Assembly (NCBI GenBank): GCA_016271365.2
Contig: CM057452.1
Coordinates: forward strand, 832,706,001 to 832,770,000
Reading direction: 5' to 3'
From: Neoceratodus forsteri
Lineage: Eukaryota; Chordata; Ceratodontiformes; Ceratodontidae
DNA length: 64,000 bases
A model generated the notes under the pieces. It was not told where the DNA came from. It did no database searches and worked only from the letters and a program-made list of their open reading frames with translations. Position 1 is the stretch's first letter; the number at the start of each line of letters is the position of its first letter. Shown in pieces: positions 1 to 10,360 of this stretch. The translations under genes were made by a program, and so were the position numbers.

Positions 1-243
1 GCAGCATTTTGACATAGCAAGATTTTCCATTTAGCTCTTTTCTGTGTGTAGTTCTCGACTGCACTGTATTCCCTTTAGTGATCTTATGAGAAATGTACTG
101 TCCATGACCATGCCTTCCAAGCCTCATTGCAATAGGAACCTTATGTCAGCATGTACTGAATGCAGTCATTCTGCACACATGCATCATTACTGATGTTGTA
201 TGTGGACATGCTGTAGGTAAAGATAGCTCAGGGAGTATTAAAA

Positions 244-800
244 GTGGACCAGACATTTTTTAGGTATGTTAATGAAAAAAGGAAGACAAAGGGAAGGATT
301 GTACAGTTAAAAAGGGAGGGGGGACTGTACAGAGGGGGAAAAGCAAACATCTTGAACAAATACTTTTGCTTAGTGTTCACAGTAGAAGGGGAAGGGGAGG
401 GACCACAAAAGGCACCAGGAGCTTTGATGGGAGAAGCTAAGGACCTACAGGGGGCTAGGATAGGGTGGGCCAGTAGGTCCTTACCCACTGACAACTTCTA
501 TGTTTCTATGAAAATGGACACTAGTCCATTTTCTGTCGAAAGAGTCCAGAAAGCACTCACTAACTTGAAGGCAGACAAAGCTATGGGGCCAGATGGGGTA
601 CATCCAAGGGTGCTAAGAGAGTTCAGGGAGGTACTAGCTGCACCTCTGACAAACCTATTTAACATATCACTGGAGACCGTCGTGGTCCTGCAGGACTGGA
701 GTAGGGCAGATGTACTGTAGTCCCATTTCACAAAAATGTTAGCAAGGAAAAGGTGGGCAATTATAGACCTGTCAGCCTGACATCGCTGGTGGGTAAGTTA
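244..800 (+). pseudogene. CR1-like LINE ORF2 fragment (linker and start of reverse transcriptase)
   Basis: This is a piece of the second open reading frame of a CR1-like non-LTR retrotransposon, the endonuclease/reverse-transcriptase polyprotein that copies element RNA into the genome. An open stretch at 244-720 carries the linker motif NKYFCLVFTVEGEGEG followed by the start of the RT domain, KADKAMGPDGVHPRVLRE. The same motifs recur in the other CR1 copies of this window. The frame breaks after ADVL at about 720, but CR1-like sequence (weak homology to NYRPVSLTS) continues to about 790 in another frame. The endonuclease upstream and the catalytic RT core downstream are missing, so this is a dead fragment. 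The family assignment rests on similarity to the 3.6-5.1 kb copy. Confidence 0.75.
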
Positions 801-861
801 AAAAGCTAGTGTACTGCCTGGAAACTTCCTGCAATTAATTGTAACTTTCAGATGTAGTCAG

Positions 862-1137
862 CTATCACTTCTTATATCACCTTTATAGATACATTAGGGA
901 GTGAAGAAAGATGAAGGAAGGGATAGTGAGGCTTACTAAAGGGAAGGGAGGGTGGGCAGAGGATGACAGTGAAAAAGCAGGGATACTGAATGGATACTTC
1001 TGCTCAGTATTCACAAAAGAAGAGGGGGGGTACCTAAATCAAAGAATAGAAGCACTCTGGATAGGGAGGTCGATACCAGTCCATTCACAGAAGAAAGGGT
1101 CCTGAAAGAACTCTTAAAACTGAAAGTGGACAAATAG
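862..1137 (+). pseudogene. CR1-like LINE ORF2 linker fragment
   Basis: A second short CR1-like piece. It encodes KAGILNGYFCSVFTKEEGG, the conserved linker between endonuclease and RT domains that also occurs at about 340 and 44280. It then gives a frame-shifted stretch similar to SPFTEERVLKELLKLKVDK, which stops just where the GPDG motif would begin. Sequence after 1137 is unrelated to CR1. It overlaps in content with the 244-800 piece, so the two are separate copies or a local duplication rather than one continuous element. No intact function is expected. Confidence 0.65.
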
Positions 1138-1732
1138 GGTTGCCACCTTTGGATGAGATGAAAACCAAATACTAAACCCCACCCCCAAACTCCACCCCTA
1201 ACCCCGCCCCTTTTATGACTGATGAGGGCATTGCTTGGACTCTGATTCACTTGATTTATTCAGAATTGTTGCTGATATTGCATTGTGTACAACTTATTTA
1301 AATTACATCATGATTATTATTTTTGGTTTGTTTGATTTAGATTTAAATATTTTAAATTTCAGTGTGTGTTAACACTGGGTAGGGTAAGAGAGTGGGTTCA
1401 GGGAACTTTGCATCCTGTGTACACAGCTTAGCTCACACATCGAGTGACTACTAGGACACCTCTGACAACTGGCTATTTTGGATCAGGTGACCTTTTCTGG
1501 TAAAACTCTTTTAATAAATAAATAAACTACACCAGTAATGGTGGATGACATGTAATGACAAATATCATCTGCCATTTTAAGATGTGCTAATGTCCCTCCC
1601 ATTGCTCCTAGTCTAAAGTTATTTGTAATGTCAGAGAAGTTTTTAAAAGTGGTAGGACCTATTCTAGGCTGTTAAATACCCTATTTTTTCCATGTCAGTC
1701 ATACATAGCAGATAGCATGATATATGATATGT
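1138..1732. other. Unassigned spacer
   Basis: About 600 bp with no supported gene. It begins with gggttgccacctttggatg, a C-rich run and CCCCGCCCC at about 1203-1209, which looks like the edge of some repeat, but no matching opposite end was found. The remainder is AT-rich. Confidence 0.4.
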
Positions 1733-1915
1733 AGGATGGCGCAGTATAATACAGTGGTTTAAGGCTCTGAGCTACAAACCTAGAGACCTGGGTTTGAATC
1801 CCACAGCCCACACTTGCATATTTTGTGACCCTGAGCAAGTCACTTAACTTTCTTGTGCTCCTAGGTCGCACCTATAAACAAGCTTCAGCTTAGTGTGTCT
1901 CTCCTGGCAAAAAAA
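1733..1915 (+). mobile_element. tRNA-derived SINE (CORE/MIR-like)
   Basis: The head resembles a tRNA gene. A pol III A box-like segment (tggcgcagtataatacagtgg) is followed by a B box ggtttgaatcc. The body contains gtgaccctgagcaagtcac followed by ttaac, the hallmark of MIR/CORE-type SINEs. A short A-rich tail (aaaaaaaataataaag) follows. The same consensus occurs reversed near 7.7, 9.1 and 32.3 kb, which shows it is an interspersed family. SINEs are transcribed by RNA polymerase III and mobilised by LINE proteins. Confidence 0.85.
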
Positions 1916-2620
1916 AATAATAAAGTTTTGAGAAATTTTTGATAAATTTCATTTGTAGTGCCATCAAATCTAGATTGTGTTCCTTTCACCTCATCAACTA
2001 CTGCTCTCTCTCTCTCTCTCTCCTTTTCTCATTGCTGTGGCTTAGCATGACATTAGCCACACTATTATGTGCTGTTCATCTGAAAGGTCTGGAGTGGTCT
2101 TCCTGAAATATCTAAGTAGTATGAAAATTGACAGCAATAACTACTGAGGCGAGAGGGGTATAGTACTGCTAGAAATGGAATAAAATATTAGATAATTAAT
2201 TTAACAACAAAAGGGGTAACAAATATTAGACTATAGGACAGACTCTAAAAGAAAAACCGGTGAGCATTTAAAGGTGTAAAAGTATTCCCTATTACAGCAG
2301 TCAAAGACCATACTCACAATGCAGCCTGGAAAGGATTAGGTTGATTTGCTGCAAATGGTCTTAGTGGCCCTTCTTTGCAACTCTCAGACTGACTGGTATA
2401 CAAACAAAGGTCTGCATGACATCAGAACTTGTTTGTCACCTGAACATGCAAATAAAATAGTGAATGATTTAACAGAATCTGTTTTACAAGTACGTGAGCA
2501 TTCAAAATGACTGAAAAAGTACTGCCTCTGAATAAAACTGGATTAGCAGATAAGGTTTCTGAAACATGGATTATACAGTCCACATTGGGACAGGAGGCAA
2601 CCATAATGTACTGCACCGAC
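1916..2620. other. Unassigned spacer with short CT microsatellite
   Basis: No gene supported. A (CT)n run lies at about 2006-2022. The rest is ordinary mixed sequence. Confidence 0.4.
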
Positions 2621-2621
2621 C

Positions 2622-3178
2622 CTGATCACGCGCAGCTCGTCAAGAGCTACTCTAGTTATTCCGAGAGCCAGGACCTCACAAGGTCAGAGGGCATTCCCCT
2701 ACCGTGCGCCCCACTGGTATAACTCCCTCCCTGCCAGTGTCTCAAACTCTCTAACCTTAGCTTGCTTTAAGCCCAGGCTCAGAAACTTCCTGCTTAGCTC
2801 TCGTAAATGCAACTGCCGCTAGCCTAGTGTAAAAAAAATATATATATATATATATATACTCTGTTTGACAATGCTCACTGAGCGGCTCCCCCCCTTCCTT
2901 TCCCCACTTATTCCTCCTCCCCTATCTCCCTCCCTTCTACCCCCACCAGCTCTCCCCCGACCATAAGTTTTGCACCTTTTGTTATCTTTTGCTCGTTGGA
3001 GATTGTACACTATTGTAACAAAATTGTAATTGAACTGTAACTTTTTTGTTTGTAAGTACTGTGTCCCTTGTACTACTGTTCTGATGTCCTCTTTGTGACG
3101 AGGTACCTTTGTAAATGAGCCTCTGGCTCAAAGGTTTCTAAACTGATGTTTAACTAACTAACTAAATAAATAAATAAT
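2622..3178 (+). mobile_element. 3' end of a non-CR1 LINE (I/L2-type) with terminal hairpin and AAATA tail
   Basis: The 5' part encodes the typical C-terminal end of a LINE ORF2: WYNSLPASVSNSLTLACFKP, then RLRNFLLSSRK and a stop at about 2822. A one-base frame break separates it from RSEGIPLPCAP upstream. After a (TA)n run at 2837-2860 and a C-rich stretch, the 3' UTR ends with cctttgtaaatgagcctctg followed by gctcaaagg, which can fold as a stem-loop. An (actaaata)n-like tail finishes it at about 3177. The same 3' end recurs reversed at 55583-55850 and, more diverged, at about 57505-57590. The clade is uncertain (I, L2 or relative). Confidence 0.7.
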
Positions 3179-3557
3179 GTGGTGCCTGTCTGAATGTCTG
3201 AGGGTTTCAGAAAAATGAAGGTGTTAATTAAGATGTTTTGTTTACCCTTCTCAGGAATAACCTTCCAATTTGCTGGTGTGAAGTTAGAGGTGACAACTGG
3301 GCAAACAGGGACACATTTGGGCTCTTTTATGTGCCCTGCACTTGAAGGCACTTCCTGATTAGCATGCACTGCAAGCAAGCACACTGAAATGTCAGACACT
3401 TGCTTACAGTCAGATGAGAAGAAAATGAAACAGAGTTAGTGGAGGATCTCACAGATGCTGCTTGACCCACCACAAAAAACGAATCTACAGTGGTGAAAAC
3501 AGGAGGACTGAATCTGGACCTAGAAAACTGAATCCATTCGGTCAAAAACTGAGTAGG
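3179..3557. other. Unassigned spacer
   Basis: No supported gene or repeat was recognised between the LINE tail and the next CR1 copy. Confidence 0.4.
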
Positions 3558-5143
3558 TGGTAACCTTATGGACAAAGCAATGGGGCCTGATGGGATTCAC
3601 CCAAGAATTCTAAAAGAACTAAGGGTAGAATTAGTGACACCACTGATCTCCCTTTTTAACAAATCATGGGAGGATGGTGTAGTACCGGAGGACTGGAGGA
3701 GGGCAGACGTGAGTCTCCTTCACAAAAGTGGGAGCAAGACAGAGGAAACTACAGACCTGTTAGTTTGACCTCAGTGGTAGGGAAAATGATGGAATCACTT
3801 CTAAAGGAAAGAATTGTTGAGTTCCTAGAGGACAGTGGGGCACAGGACCCAAGGCAGCATGGATTCACAGTGGGAAGGTCATGTCAGATGAATCTAATAG
3901 ATTTCTTTGACTGGGTGACCAATGTGGTAGACTAGGGAGGGGCAGTGGACATGGCCTACCTAGACTTTAGCAAGGCATTTGACACAGTCCCACACAAAAG
4001 ATTAATATACAAGTTAGCCAGCCTTGCAGTGGGTCCCAAGGTGGTAGCCTGGGTTAAAAATTGGCTGGACAACAGGATACAGAGGTTAACAGTAAACGGA
4101 GTTTACTCTGAAGAAAGGGGGTTACTAGTGGGGTACAGCAGGGTTCAGTACTGGGACTGGTCCTCTTTAGTGTCTTTATAAGTGACATTGCAGAGGGACT
4201 GGAAAGAAAAGTACGTCTCTTTGCAGATGACACAAAGATCTGCAACAGGGTTGATACAGAAGGTGGGGTGGAGAGGATGCACAGGGACTTGGCAAGGTTG
4301 GAGGAATGGTCAAATATATGGCAGCTTAGATTCAATGCAAAGAAGTGCAAAGTAATGCACCTGGGAAACAAAAATCCAGGGGAAGAGTACACAATGGGGG
4401 GAGATAATAACAACTACAGAAATGGAAAGGGACCTGGGGGTAGTCATATCAGATGACCTTAATGTGGCAAGCAATGTGAGAAGGCAGTAAGAAGAGCTGG
4501 TGGGATACTGGGATGCATAGGGAGAGGCATCACCAGTAGAAAACAGGAAGTTGTTATCCCTTTGTACAGACAGTTGGTGAGACCCCATCTGGAGTTCTGC
4601 ATCCAGTTCTGGAGACCCCATCTCTGCAAGGACATAGCCAGGATGGAGGCTGTCCAGAGGAGGGCAACTAAAATGGTGCAGGGTCTGCACCAGAAGGCTA
4701 TGAAGAGAGATTAAAGAAGTTTAATATGTATACACTCGAGGAGAGGAGGGAGAGGGGGGACATGACAGAAACTTTTAAGTACATCAAGGGAATCAACAGA
4801 GTCCAAGATGGTAGCATCTTTCAGAAAAAGGGATGTGCAAAAACAAGGGGGCACAATTTGAAGATAGAGGGGAGATGGCTCAAAGGTAATGTGAGGAAGT
4901 ATTTTTTCAAGGAGAGGGTTGTGGATACATGGAACAGCCTTCCTCAGGAGGTAGTGGACTCAAAAACAGTGGAGGAATTCAAGAATGCATGGGACAGACA
5001 TAAGGCAATTCTAGTGGGGGGTAGGAGGAAGTAGGCTGTTGGTTAACTAGGGTCTGCAGCCTATGCATTAGGTAGGGAAATGGGCAGACTAGTTGGGCCA
5101 AGCGGTCCTTATCTGCCATCAAATTCTATGTTTCTATGTTTCT
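3558..5143 (+). pseudogene. CR1-like LINE, RT domain to 3' end (5'-truncated)
   Basis: This is the best preserved CR1-like copy. Motifs appear in the expected order: DKAMGPDGIHPRILKELR; NYRPVSLTSVVGKMME; DMAYLDFSKAFDTVPHKR; the catalytic LFADDTKI with FADD at 4220-4231; WQLRFNAKKCKVMHLG; and the C-terminal YTLEERRERGDM and DTWNSLPQEVVDSKTVEEF, ending at the stop near 5034. The short 3' UTR ends in repeats of tttctatg (5126-5143), the usual octamer type of tail for CR1. Frames change near 3740, 3935, 4130 and 4450, so it is inactive. The endonuclease domain is absent, as expected for a 5'-truncated insertion. The frame breaks could be true mutations or, in part, assembly errors. Confidence 0.9.
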
Positions 5144-5574
5144 ATATCTCAAGCATTTTTTCTTTTCTGTTTGCTAATTAGAAGATTTTCCACCTGGCAG
5201 TACTGGGGTGACGTGCGGAGCAGCACTCTGTCTGGAGGAAAAAAAAGTCAGTTCTGTTCCTCCCACTACACCAACACTGATATCACACCGACTATGACAT
5301 CACTAGTAACCAATGAGAACCATTTCTCACTGCCAGGTTTCACTTTCACATGAAGCAGCAGGGACTGGCTCAAATGGTAGCTTGTGAGAGTCACTGCTCA
5401 GTCTGCAAGGATTGTGGTGCCTCAAGGTGTTTGGTCTCATTTCTGATGACTTAATGGGAGGAACAGAACTGACTTTTTTTCCCCTCCAGACAGAGTACTG
5501 CTCCACACATCACCCCAGTACTGCCAGGTGGAAAATCTTCTAATTAACAAACAGAAAAAAAAAAATTGAGATAT
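5144..5574. mobile_element. Foldback (inverted-repeat) element
   Basis: Two arms of about 115-125 bp, at roughly 5144-5267 and 5448-5574, are inverted copies of one another. The left arm contains gaagattttccacctggcag and the right arm its reverse complement, ctgccaggtggaaaatcttc. Both ends read atatctcaa inward. The unique centre is about 180 bp and has no coding signal. It sits directly on the CR1 tail at 5143. I could not define a clear target duplication, so the superfamily is unassigned. Confidence 0.75.
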
Positions 5575-5840
5575 GAGAAGTGCTAGCTGACTGCATCTAA
5601 AAATTACCATTAGTACCAAGCAGTACACTAACTCTTTAATGGAAACACCATTAAAGGAAAGGACTGTGGAATATCTTGCATCCAATGGATTACAAGACCC
5701 ATGGCAGCATGTTGTTACAGAAGCCAGGTCATGCCAAACAAATCTGATAGATGTCTTTGACTGGGTGACCAAGGAGTTGGATCAGGGAAGAGTGGTTGAC
5801 ATAGCCTACCAGGATTTCAGCAAGGCTTTTGACACCATTC

Positions 5841-6079
5841 AGTAGCCCAGGATGACAGCAACACGAAAACCATGACTGTGAAACAGTGACGGCTTGATGG
5901 TGAATGGAATGATGGTGACAGTTGCATTCTTCCCTCCCTGAGGTGTCACCATCTTGGAGTTTGTATATTTAGAATTGGGACCCCCGCAAAAACAACTGTC
6001 GACCATCTTTCCAGCTTGCCTTCAAACTGTCAAAGTTTCCACAGTCACGGTTTTGCATTCGTGGTTCTGACATGAACCC
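5841..6079. mobile_element. 239-bp MITE inside CR1, with 9-bp target duplication
   Basis: The insert is flanked by the direct repeat acaccattc (5832-5840 and 6080-6088) and splits the CR1 reading frame exactly within the motif FDTIPH. Its ends are inverted: atgacagcaacacgaaaacc near the left end matches the reverse complement of ttttgcattcgtggttctga near the right end, with small gaps. There is no coding capacity. A 9-bp duplication with long terminal inverted repeats fits a Mutator-like origin; a hAT origin with an 8-bp duplication is the alternative. Confidence 0.7.
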
Positions 6080-7058
6080 ACACCATTCCACATAGGAGAC
6101 TGGAAAGCAAATCGGGTTACTTGGGGTGGGTAATAAGGTGGTAACCTGGGTAACAAACTGGTTAGGAGATAGGACACAAAGTAGTGGTAAATGGAGTTCA
6201 CTGCAAGGAAGGGAGGGTGACCAGCAGGATACCTCAGGAATCAGTGCTTGGACTGGTCCTCTTTAATGTCTTTATAAATGGCATAGTGGAGGAACTAGAA
6301 GGGAAGGTCTGCCTCTTTGTGGATGACACCGATATCTGCAACAGAGTGGACACTCTGGGAGTGGGTGGAAGGATGGGCAGGGATCTGAAAAGACTGAAAG
6401 AGTGGTCAAGGTTATGGCAGCTGGGTTTTAATGTAAAAAAGTGCAAAATAATTCACTTGGGCCATAGAAACATGGGAGCAGACTACAAAATAGGCAGAGT
6501 GGTATTGACAAAGAGCAAGCAAGAAAGAGACCTGGGGTACTTATATCAGATGACCTAAAGGTGTGCAGACAGTGTGACAAGGCAGTTGGAAGGGCAAGTG
6601 GGATGCTGTGGTGCATAGGAAGGGGTATTGCCAGCAGGAAAAAGGAGGTGATGCTGCCCCTATATAGAGTGCTGGTAAGACTGCACCTTGAGTACTGTGT
6701 CCAATTCTGGAAACCACATCTCAGGAAGGACATAGATCAAGCAGAAGTGGTCCACAAGAGGGCAACCAAAATGGTGCAGGGTCTACATCAAAAGCCTTAT
6801 GAGGAAAGGCTAAAGGAGCCAAATATGCAAACCCTGGAGGAGAGGAGGGGGGATATGATAAAGACCTTTAAATATCTCAGGGGGTTAATAAGGCACAGGA
6901 GGGGGTATTTTTCAGAGAAAACGGTGCAGTAGCATAAGGGGTGTGCTATAAAGCTGGAGGGATGTAAGGAAGTACTTCTTCACATAAAGAGTGATGGATA
7001 CCTGTAACAGCTTTCCAGTGAAGGTAGTGGGGGTAAAAAAGTGGAGGGCTCTAAAATT

Positions 7059-7463
7059 ACTGGTTCACCCATGCTGCAGCGACGTTCATTTTACTGACAT
7101 CGATTACGACACAGGCAAAATGCCACTTGGCATTACAGCTCCGGGCATTTAGTCTCCCGGGAGTTAGAGTGCCAAAGTGCCCTCCCGGGAAATGGTACCC
7201 CCCAAAACTAAATATAACCTCCTCTGGGGTGGCCTGCCCCAGAGGGGTTAAAAACTGTGGGGACACAAAGGGCAACATGAGCGAGTGGCAATTTAAAATC
7301 AAGATTGCCCCTTTCACCGTTGCTCTTGTTGTGGTGCCATAATTGCCATGACCAAAATGAGTTGGCAACTTGATGACTACAAAAAATGCCTGGGATAGGC
7401 ACAAGGGATTTGTAGAGGTAGGGGGGAACAGACTGTGCCATGCATCAAGTAGCGTCTGCAGCA
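7059..7463. mobile_element. Probable ~405-bp insertion within the CR1 3' region
   Basis: CR1 similarity stops at about 7058 and resumes after about 7463. The insert is flanked by aaaatt-like direct repeats and has short inverted ends (tgctgcagcgac against gtagcgtctgcagca). It holds an internal palindrome around cctctggggtggcctgcccc at 7212-7231. No coding content is convincing. Boundaries and class are uncertain. Confidence 0.4.
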
Positions 7464-7654
7464 AAAATTGAAGGTTTTAAAAGAAATGTGCAGACTGGGT
7501 GGGCTCAGCCACCCTTATTTGCCAGCCCATAACATTCTTTATTTCTGTGTAATGGAGCTCTCCTAACAGGTTATATGGTGATTAGAGAGAAGTAGCACAC
7601 ACACATCATTCCAATTTAAGAGAGGTGTGTTTTCTTTTTTTTTTTTTTTCTTAT

Positions 7655-7850
7655 TCTTTGGTAAGGCCCCCTAGGCACAAGACCTGTTTTCATAGGCAAC
7701 CTGAGAGCACTGGGGAGGTTTAGTGACTTGCTCAGGATCACACAGTATGCAAGTGGAGGTTGTGGGAACCAAATCCAGGTCTGCTGGATGTACTAAATTC
7801 ATTCACAGCTTGTTACTTTAACTTCTAGGCTATACTGCCAGCCACACATA
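7655..7850 (-). mobile_element. tRNA-derived SINE (CORE/MIR-like), reversed
   Basis: This is the reverse complement of the SINE at 1733-1915. It shows gtgacttgctcaggatcaca, cagtatgcaagtggaggttg and a degraded B box (aaccaaatccaggtc). It lies just after the CR1 tail and an oligo-T run at 7635-7649, which could be its A tail read on the minus strand. Confidence 0.8.
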
Positions 7851-8989
7851 CTCTGGATTTTGGCACCATTACAGCAACTGTGTATGAAGTACATTGTTTT
7901 GAACATTTCCAGTGCATTCACATATAATATCTATAGAGTAGTGCAGAAGATGTGGAAGTGTTGCAGGTAGCCTGGCAACTCTTACTCCTGGGTTTTATTT
8001 ATGTCCCTCTGTTGGCTTCCAACACAACAAGTGCATCTCTTCAGACAGCGTGGAGCATTCGCCCAGAGACTTTAAAACTCCTGTACCATGTCAGCTCCCC
8101 ACCACTGCAGAGTTTCACAGGAGGTGAAATGGATTAGCTTACAATGCTCCTAAATGTGTTTACACTTATCCTCTGGCAGTGGATCAGCTACTCTGCACTA
8201 CGTACATCGTTGTACAATGTGAAGTATAAACAGGCCTATAGACACAGCACAACCCTCATTTTCTTTTACCTAGAAGAGTCTTACAGTGACATAAGAAGAT
8301 GTGAATTTGTGCATCATTTAGGCATGCACATTGGGTGCAGGATTTTCAAAACCTGGTGCACGGCTTGTGTCCAGCCCTGCGTCACCATATTTAGGCTCTG
8401 GCCATGTGCCAAAATGCTCTACAGCAACTGCATCCAATTTTCCAATCCTGGGCACAGTTGCGACAGTTTCCATTAATTACTACAACTTGCACAAAATATC
8501 TGGCGTACGCTCTGTAACAAGGGCCCCCAGAATTGCTGCAGGGTGGACCAGAGAAAGCTAGTCTACCATGTGGCAATTGCTGCATATGATATAAATCCCG
8601 TTAGATCACTGCAAGCCCCATGCGCCATGTCATCAGTGCACCGGGGCTTGCAGAGATCTAAGAGTTTAAAAAATCCTGCCCAGGATATTATGTACATCAG
8701 GAAAATGATCAAGACAGGGGCACACAAGTAAATCACAGATGACATTGGCAGAACGATATTGACAAGGGGAGAGGGGTACTTTATGTTAGTTGGCAGCAGG
8801 ATGGTTGGTATCTATTTATTGCAGGTGATCTGATATAGTCACTATCCTGCAACAACATTATTTTGTTGAGGCGGTACTACTTCAGCTTTCACAGGACATG
8901 GCCCTCCCCCCACCCCATTTCGTGCAGTCGCGTTGTTATTTGCATTTAATCTTCATCCGGATAGGCTGCCTATTCCAAGCAGGAAGTAT
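7851..8989. other. Unassigned spacer
   Basis: About 1.1 kb with only short chance open frames. I see no domain, splice structure or repeat that I can name. A short imperfect inverted repeat surrounds 8605-8660 (gcaagccccatgcgccatg and ggggcttgcag). Confidence 0.4.
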
Positions 8990-9165
8990 GGCCAGACATA
9001 AATTTGTCACCAAAGGCACAATGAGCCAAAGTTTGTTTCCAGGTGTGTTTCAGGAGCACACAGAGGGTAAGTAACACAATATCCAAGTGGTGTGACTGAG
9101 ATTCAAACACAGGTCAGTTGCATCTCCAGGTTCAAAGCCATATGCTCTACATTATACTACCTCCC
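8990..9165 (-). mobile_element. Diverged tRNA-derived SINE (CORE/MIR-like), reversed
   Basis: A weaker copy of the SINE family. The recognisable parts are the reversed body around gagggtaagtaacacaatat, a degraded B box region (gattcaaacacaggtc) and the reversed head ctacattatactacctccc. It is more diverged than the other copies. Confidence 0.6.
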
Positions 9166-9580
9166 AAGAGTCTCTTAGTAACATATTTTATCGTTGTCAC
9201 TCAATGTATAATATATCCTGTTAGCACACTCACAGTAAGAGAGCTAAGTACTAAGGGTCAGCTGAACAGTGTTAAACAACTATCAGAAGAAGCACATTAG
9301 ACAGTCATTCTGTACTTTATCTGTGTATCACTACTTTGGATTAGAACAGGAGCACATAAGTAGCATGGGATGATCGTGCATGGCAGGGGGTGATTACAGT
9401 GATTCAGGAAGATGACTTAATAGGCTCACCATGTTAAAAATACCCTTCAGCATTATCCTTATCTGATAGGTCATCGTTTAGCACACTATCCTCCTCCACC
9501 ACCTGTTACTGTGTGACTTCACACTCCTCTGGAATCATGACATTTTACTCATTCTGTAATCCTTTGGAGAATGCTGTGTG
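9166..9580. other. Unassigned spacer
   Basis: No supported feature was seen in this stretch before the composite repeat begins. Confidence 0.4.
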
Positions 9581-9859
9581 CTCATTTTTATGTTTGCTTG
9601 CACGCATGTGCAAGAAACATAGTGCCATCATCCGAGTTTTCAGAGGTGTGGCAGCCCTCTGCCAATTCAGTCAGTGTGTTTGCAGGCGCGGCCACAGTTC
9701 TCCAATGCCTGCTGGAGCTGTCTGTGACAGCAGTCCAGCAGTGCAAAAATGCAGTGGCGTACAGTTGAAAGGGGGAGCTACGGCTGAAGGCAGTGATAAG
9801 AATGTCACTTGCTCATCGTGCTCCCCTACACACACACGCACGACACCGCGTGCTCACCC

Positions 9860-10075
9860 CCCAGCGTGGCAACAGATGCTGCCGCCTGTCCTGGGGTGCC
9901 CAATCCCGTCGCTCCATGCCCCAAACAGCCCTCCTTGCCATGCTGGGAGCCCACCCCAGCATGGCAACAGATGCTGTCGCCGACGGGTGCCCAACCCCGC
10001 CAGCTCCATGCCCCTAAAGCTATCTTTGTGCCATGCTGGGAGCCCACCCCAGCGTGGCAAACGTCCCACTTCGTC
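9860..10075. repeat. GC-rich ~95-bp tandem units in composite repeat copy 1
   Basis: The phrases gtggcaacagatgctg, atggcaacagatgctg and gtggcaaacgtccc recur at about 9865, 9961 and 10055, giving a period near 95 bp. Each unit also holds tgccatgctgggagcccacc. Related units occur at 49455-49730 in copy 2. Confidence 0.65.
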
Positions 10076-10360
10076 TGCCCTTTGTTTTAAAAAAAAAAAA
10101 AAAAACTGAAATTGGAAAACAGTCCCTCGGTGTCTCTGGCCCCACCTGTGCCCACCCGCTGTGCACCCTGCCTCCCCACACCCCCCTCACCCCATACTTA
10201 CCTCCGGACTCCGGCGCGACGATCTTCTGTGGACCGGGAACACGTCTGCACTCTTCAAAGCTGACCGCGAACTGAGGAAATGCCAGTAAGCTGTATAGTG
10301 GGATAGATAGGGTTTTTTCAACTTTGCTGCATATCTCAGGCATTTTGGAATTTTGCACGA

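Larger units (their letters stand above)
5636..7555 (+). pseudogene. CR1-like LINE copy, interrupted by two insertions
   Basis: A second long CR1-like copy with the RT domain and 3' end. It encodes ETPLKERTVEYLASNGLQDP, then DIAYQDFSKAFDTI. After an inserted MITE (5841-6079) the frame resumes as a PHRRLESK-like segment and VNGVHCKEGRVTSRIPQESV. The catalytic motif reads LFVDDTDI near 6313-6336, with V in place of the usual A before DD. C-terminal motifs RATKMVQGLH and TLEERRGDMIKTFKYLRG follow to about 6990. Its 3' end reappears after a second insertion as gggtgggctcagccaccctt near 7497, finishing near 7550 in ttatttctgtg. Several stops and frameshifts make it inactive. It differs enough from the 3.6 kb copy to be a separate insertion. 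Confidence 0.85.

Noticed and set aside
1733..1800. Functional tRNA gene
   Set aside because: A and B boxes are present, but the segment does not fold into a tRNA with proper acceptor stem, and it is followed by a MIR-like body. Other copies show it is a SINE.
4054..4690. Two minus-strand open frames of 119 and 126 codons
   Set aside because: They are antisense shadows of the CR1 RT domain at 3558-5143.
9513..10109. 198-codon plus-strand open frame
   Set aside because: It runs through the GC-rich tandem units of the composite repeat and ends in the oligo-A stretch. The corresponding frame is not kept in copy 2.
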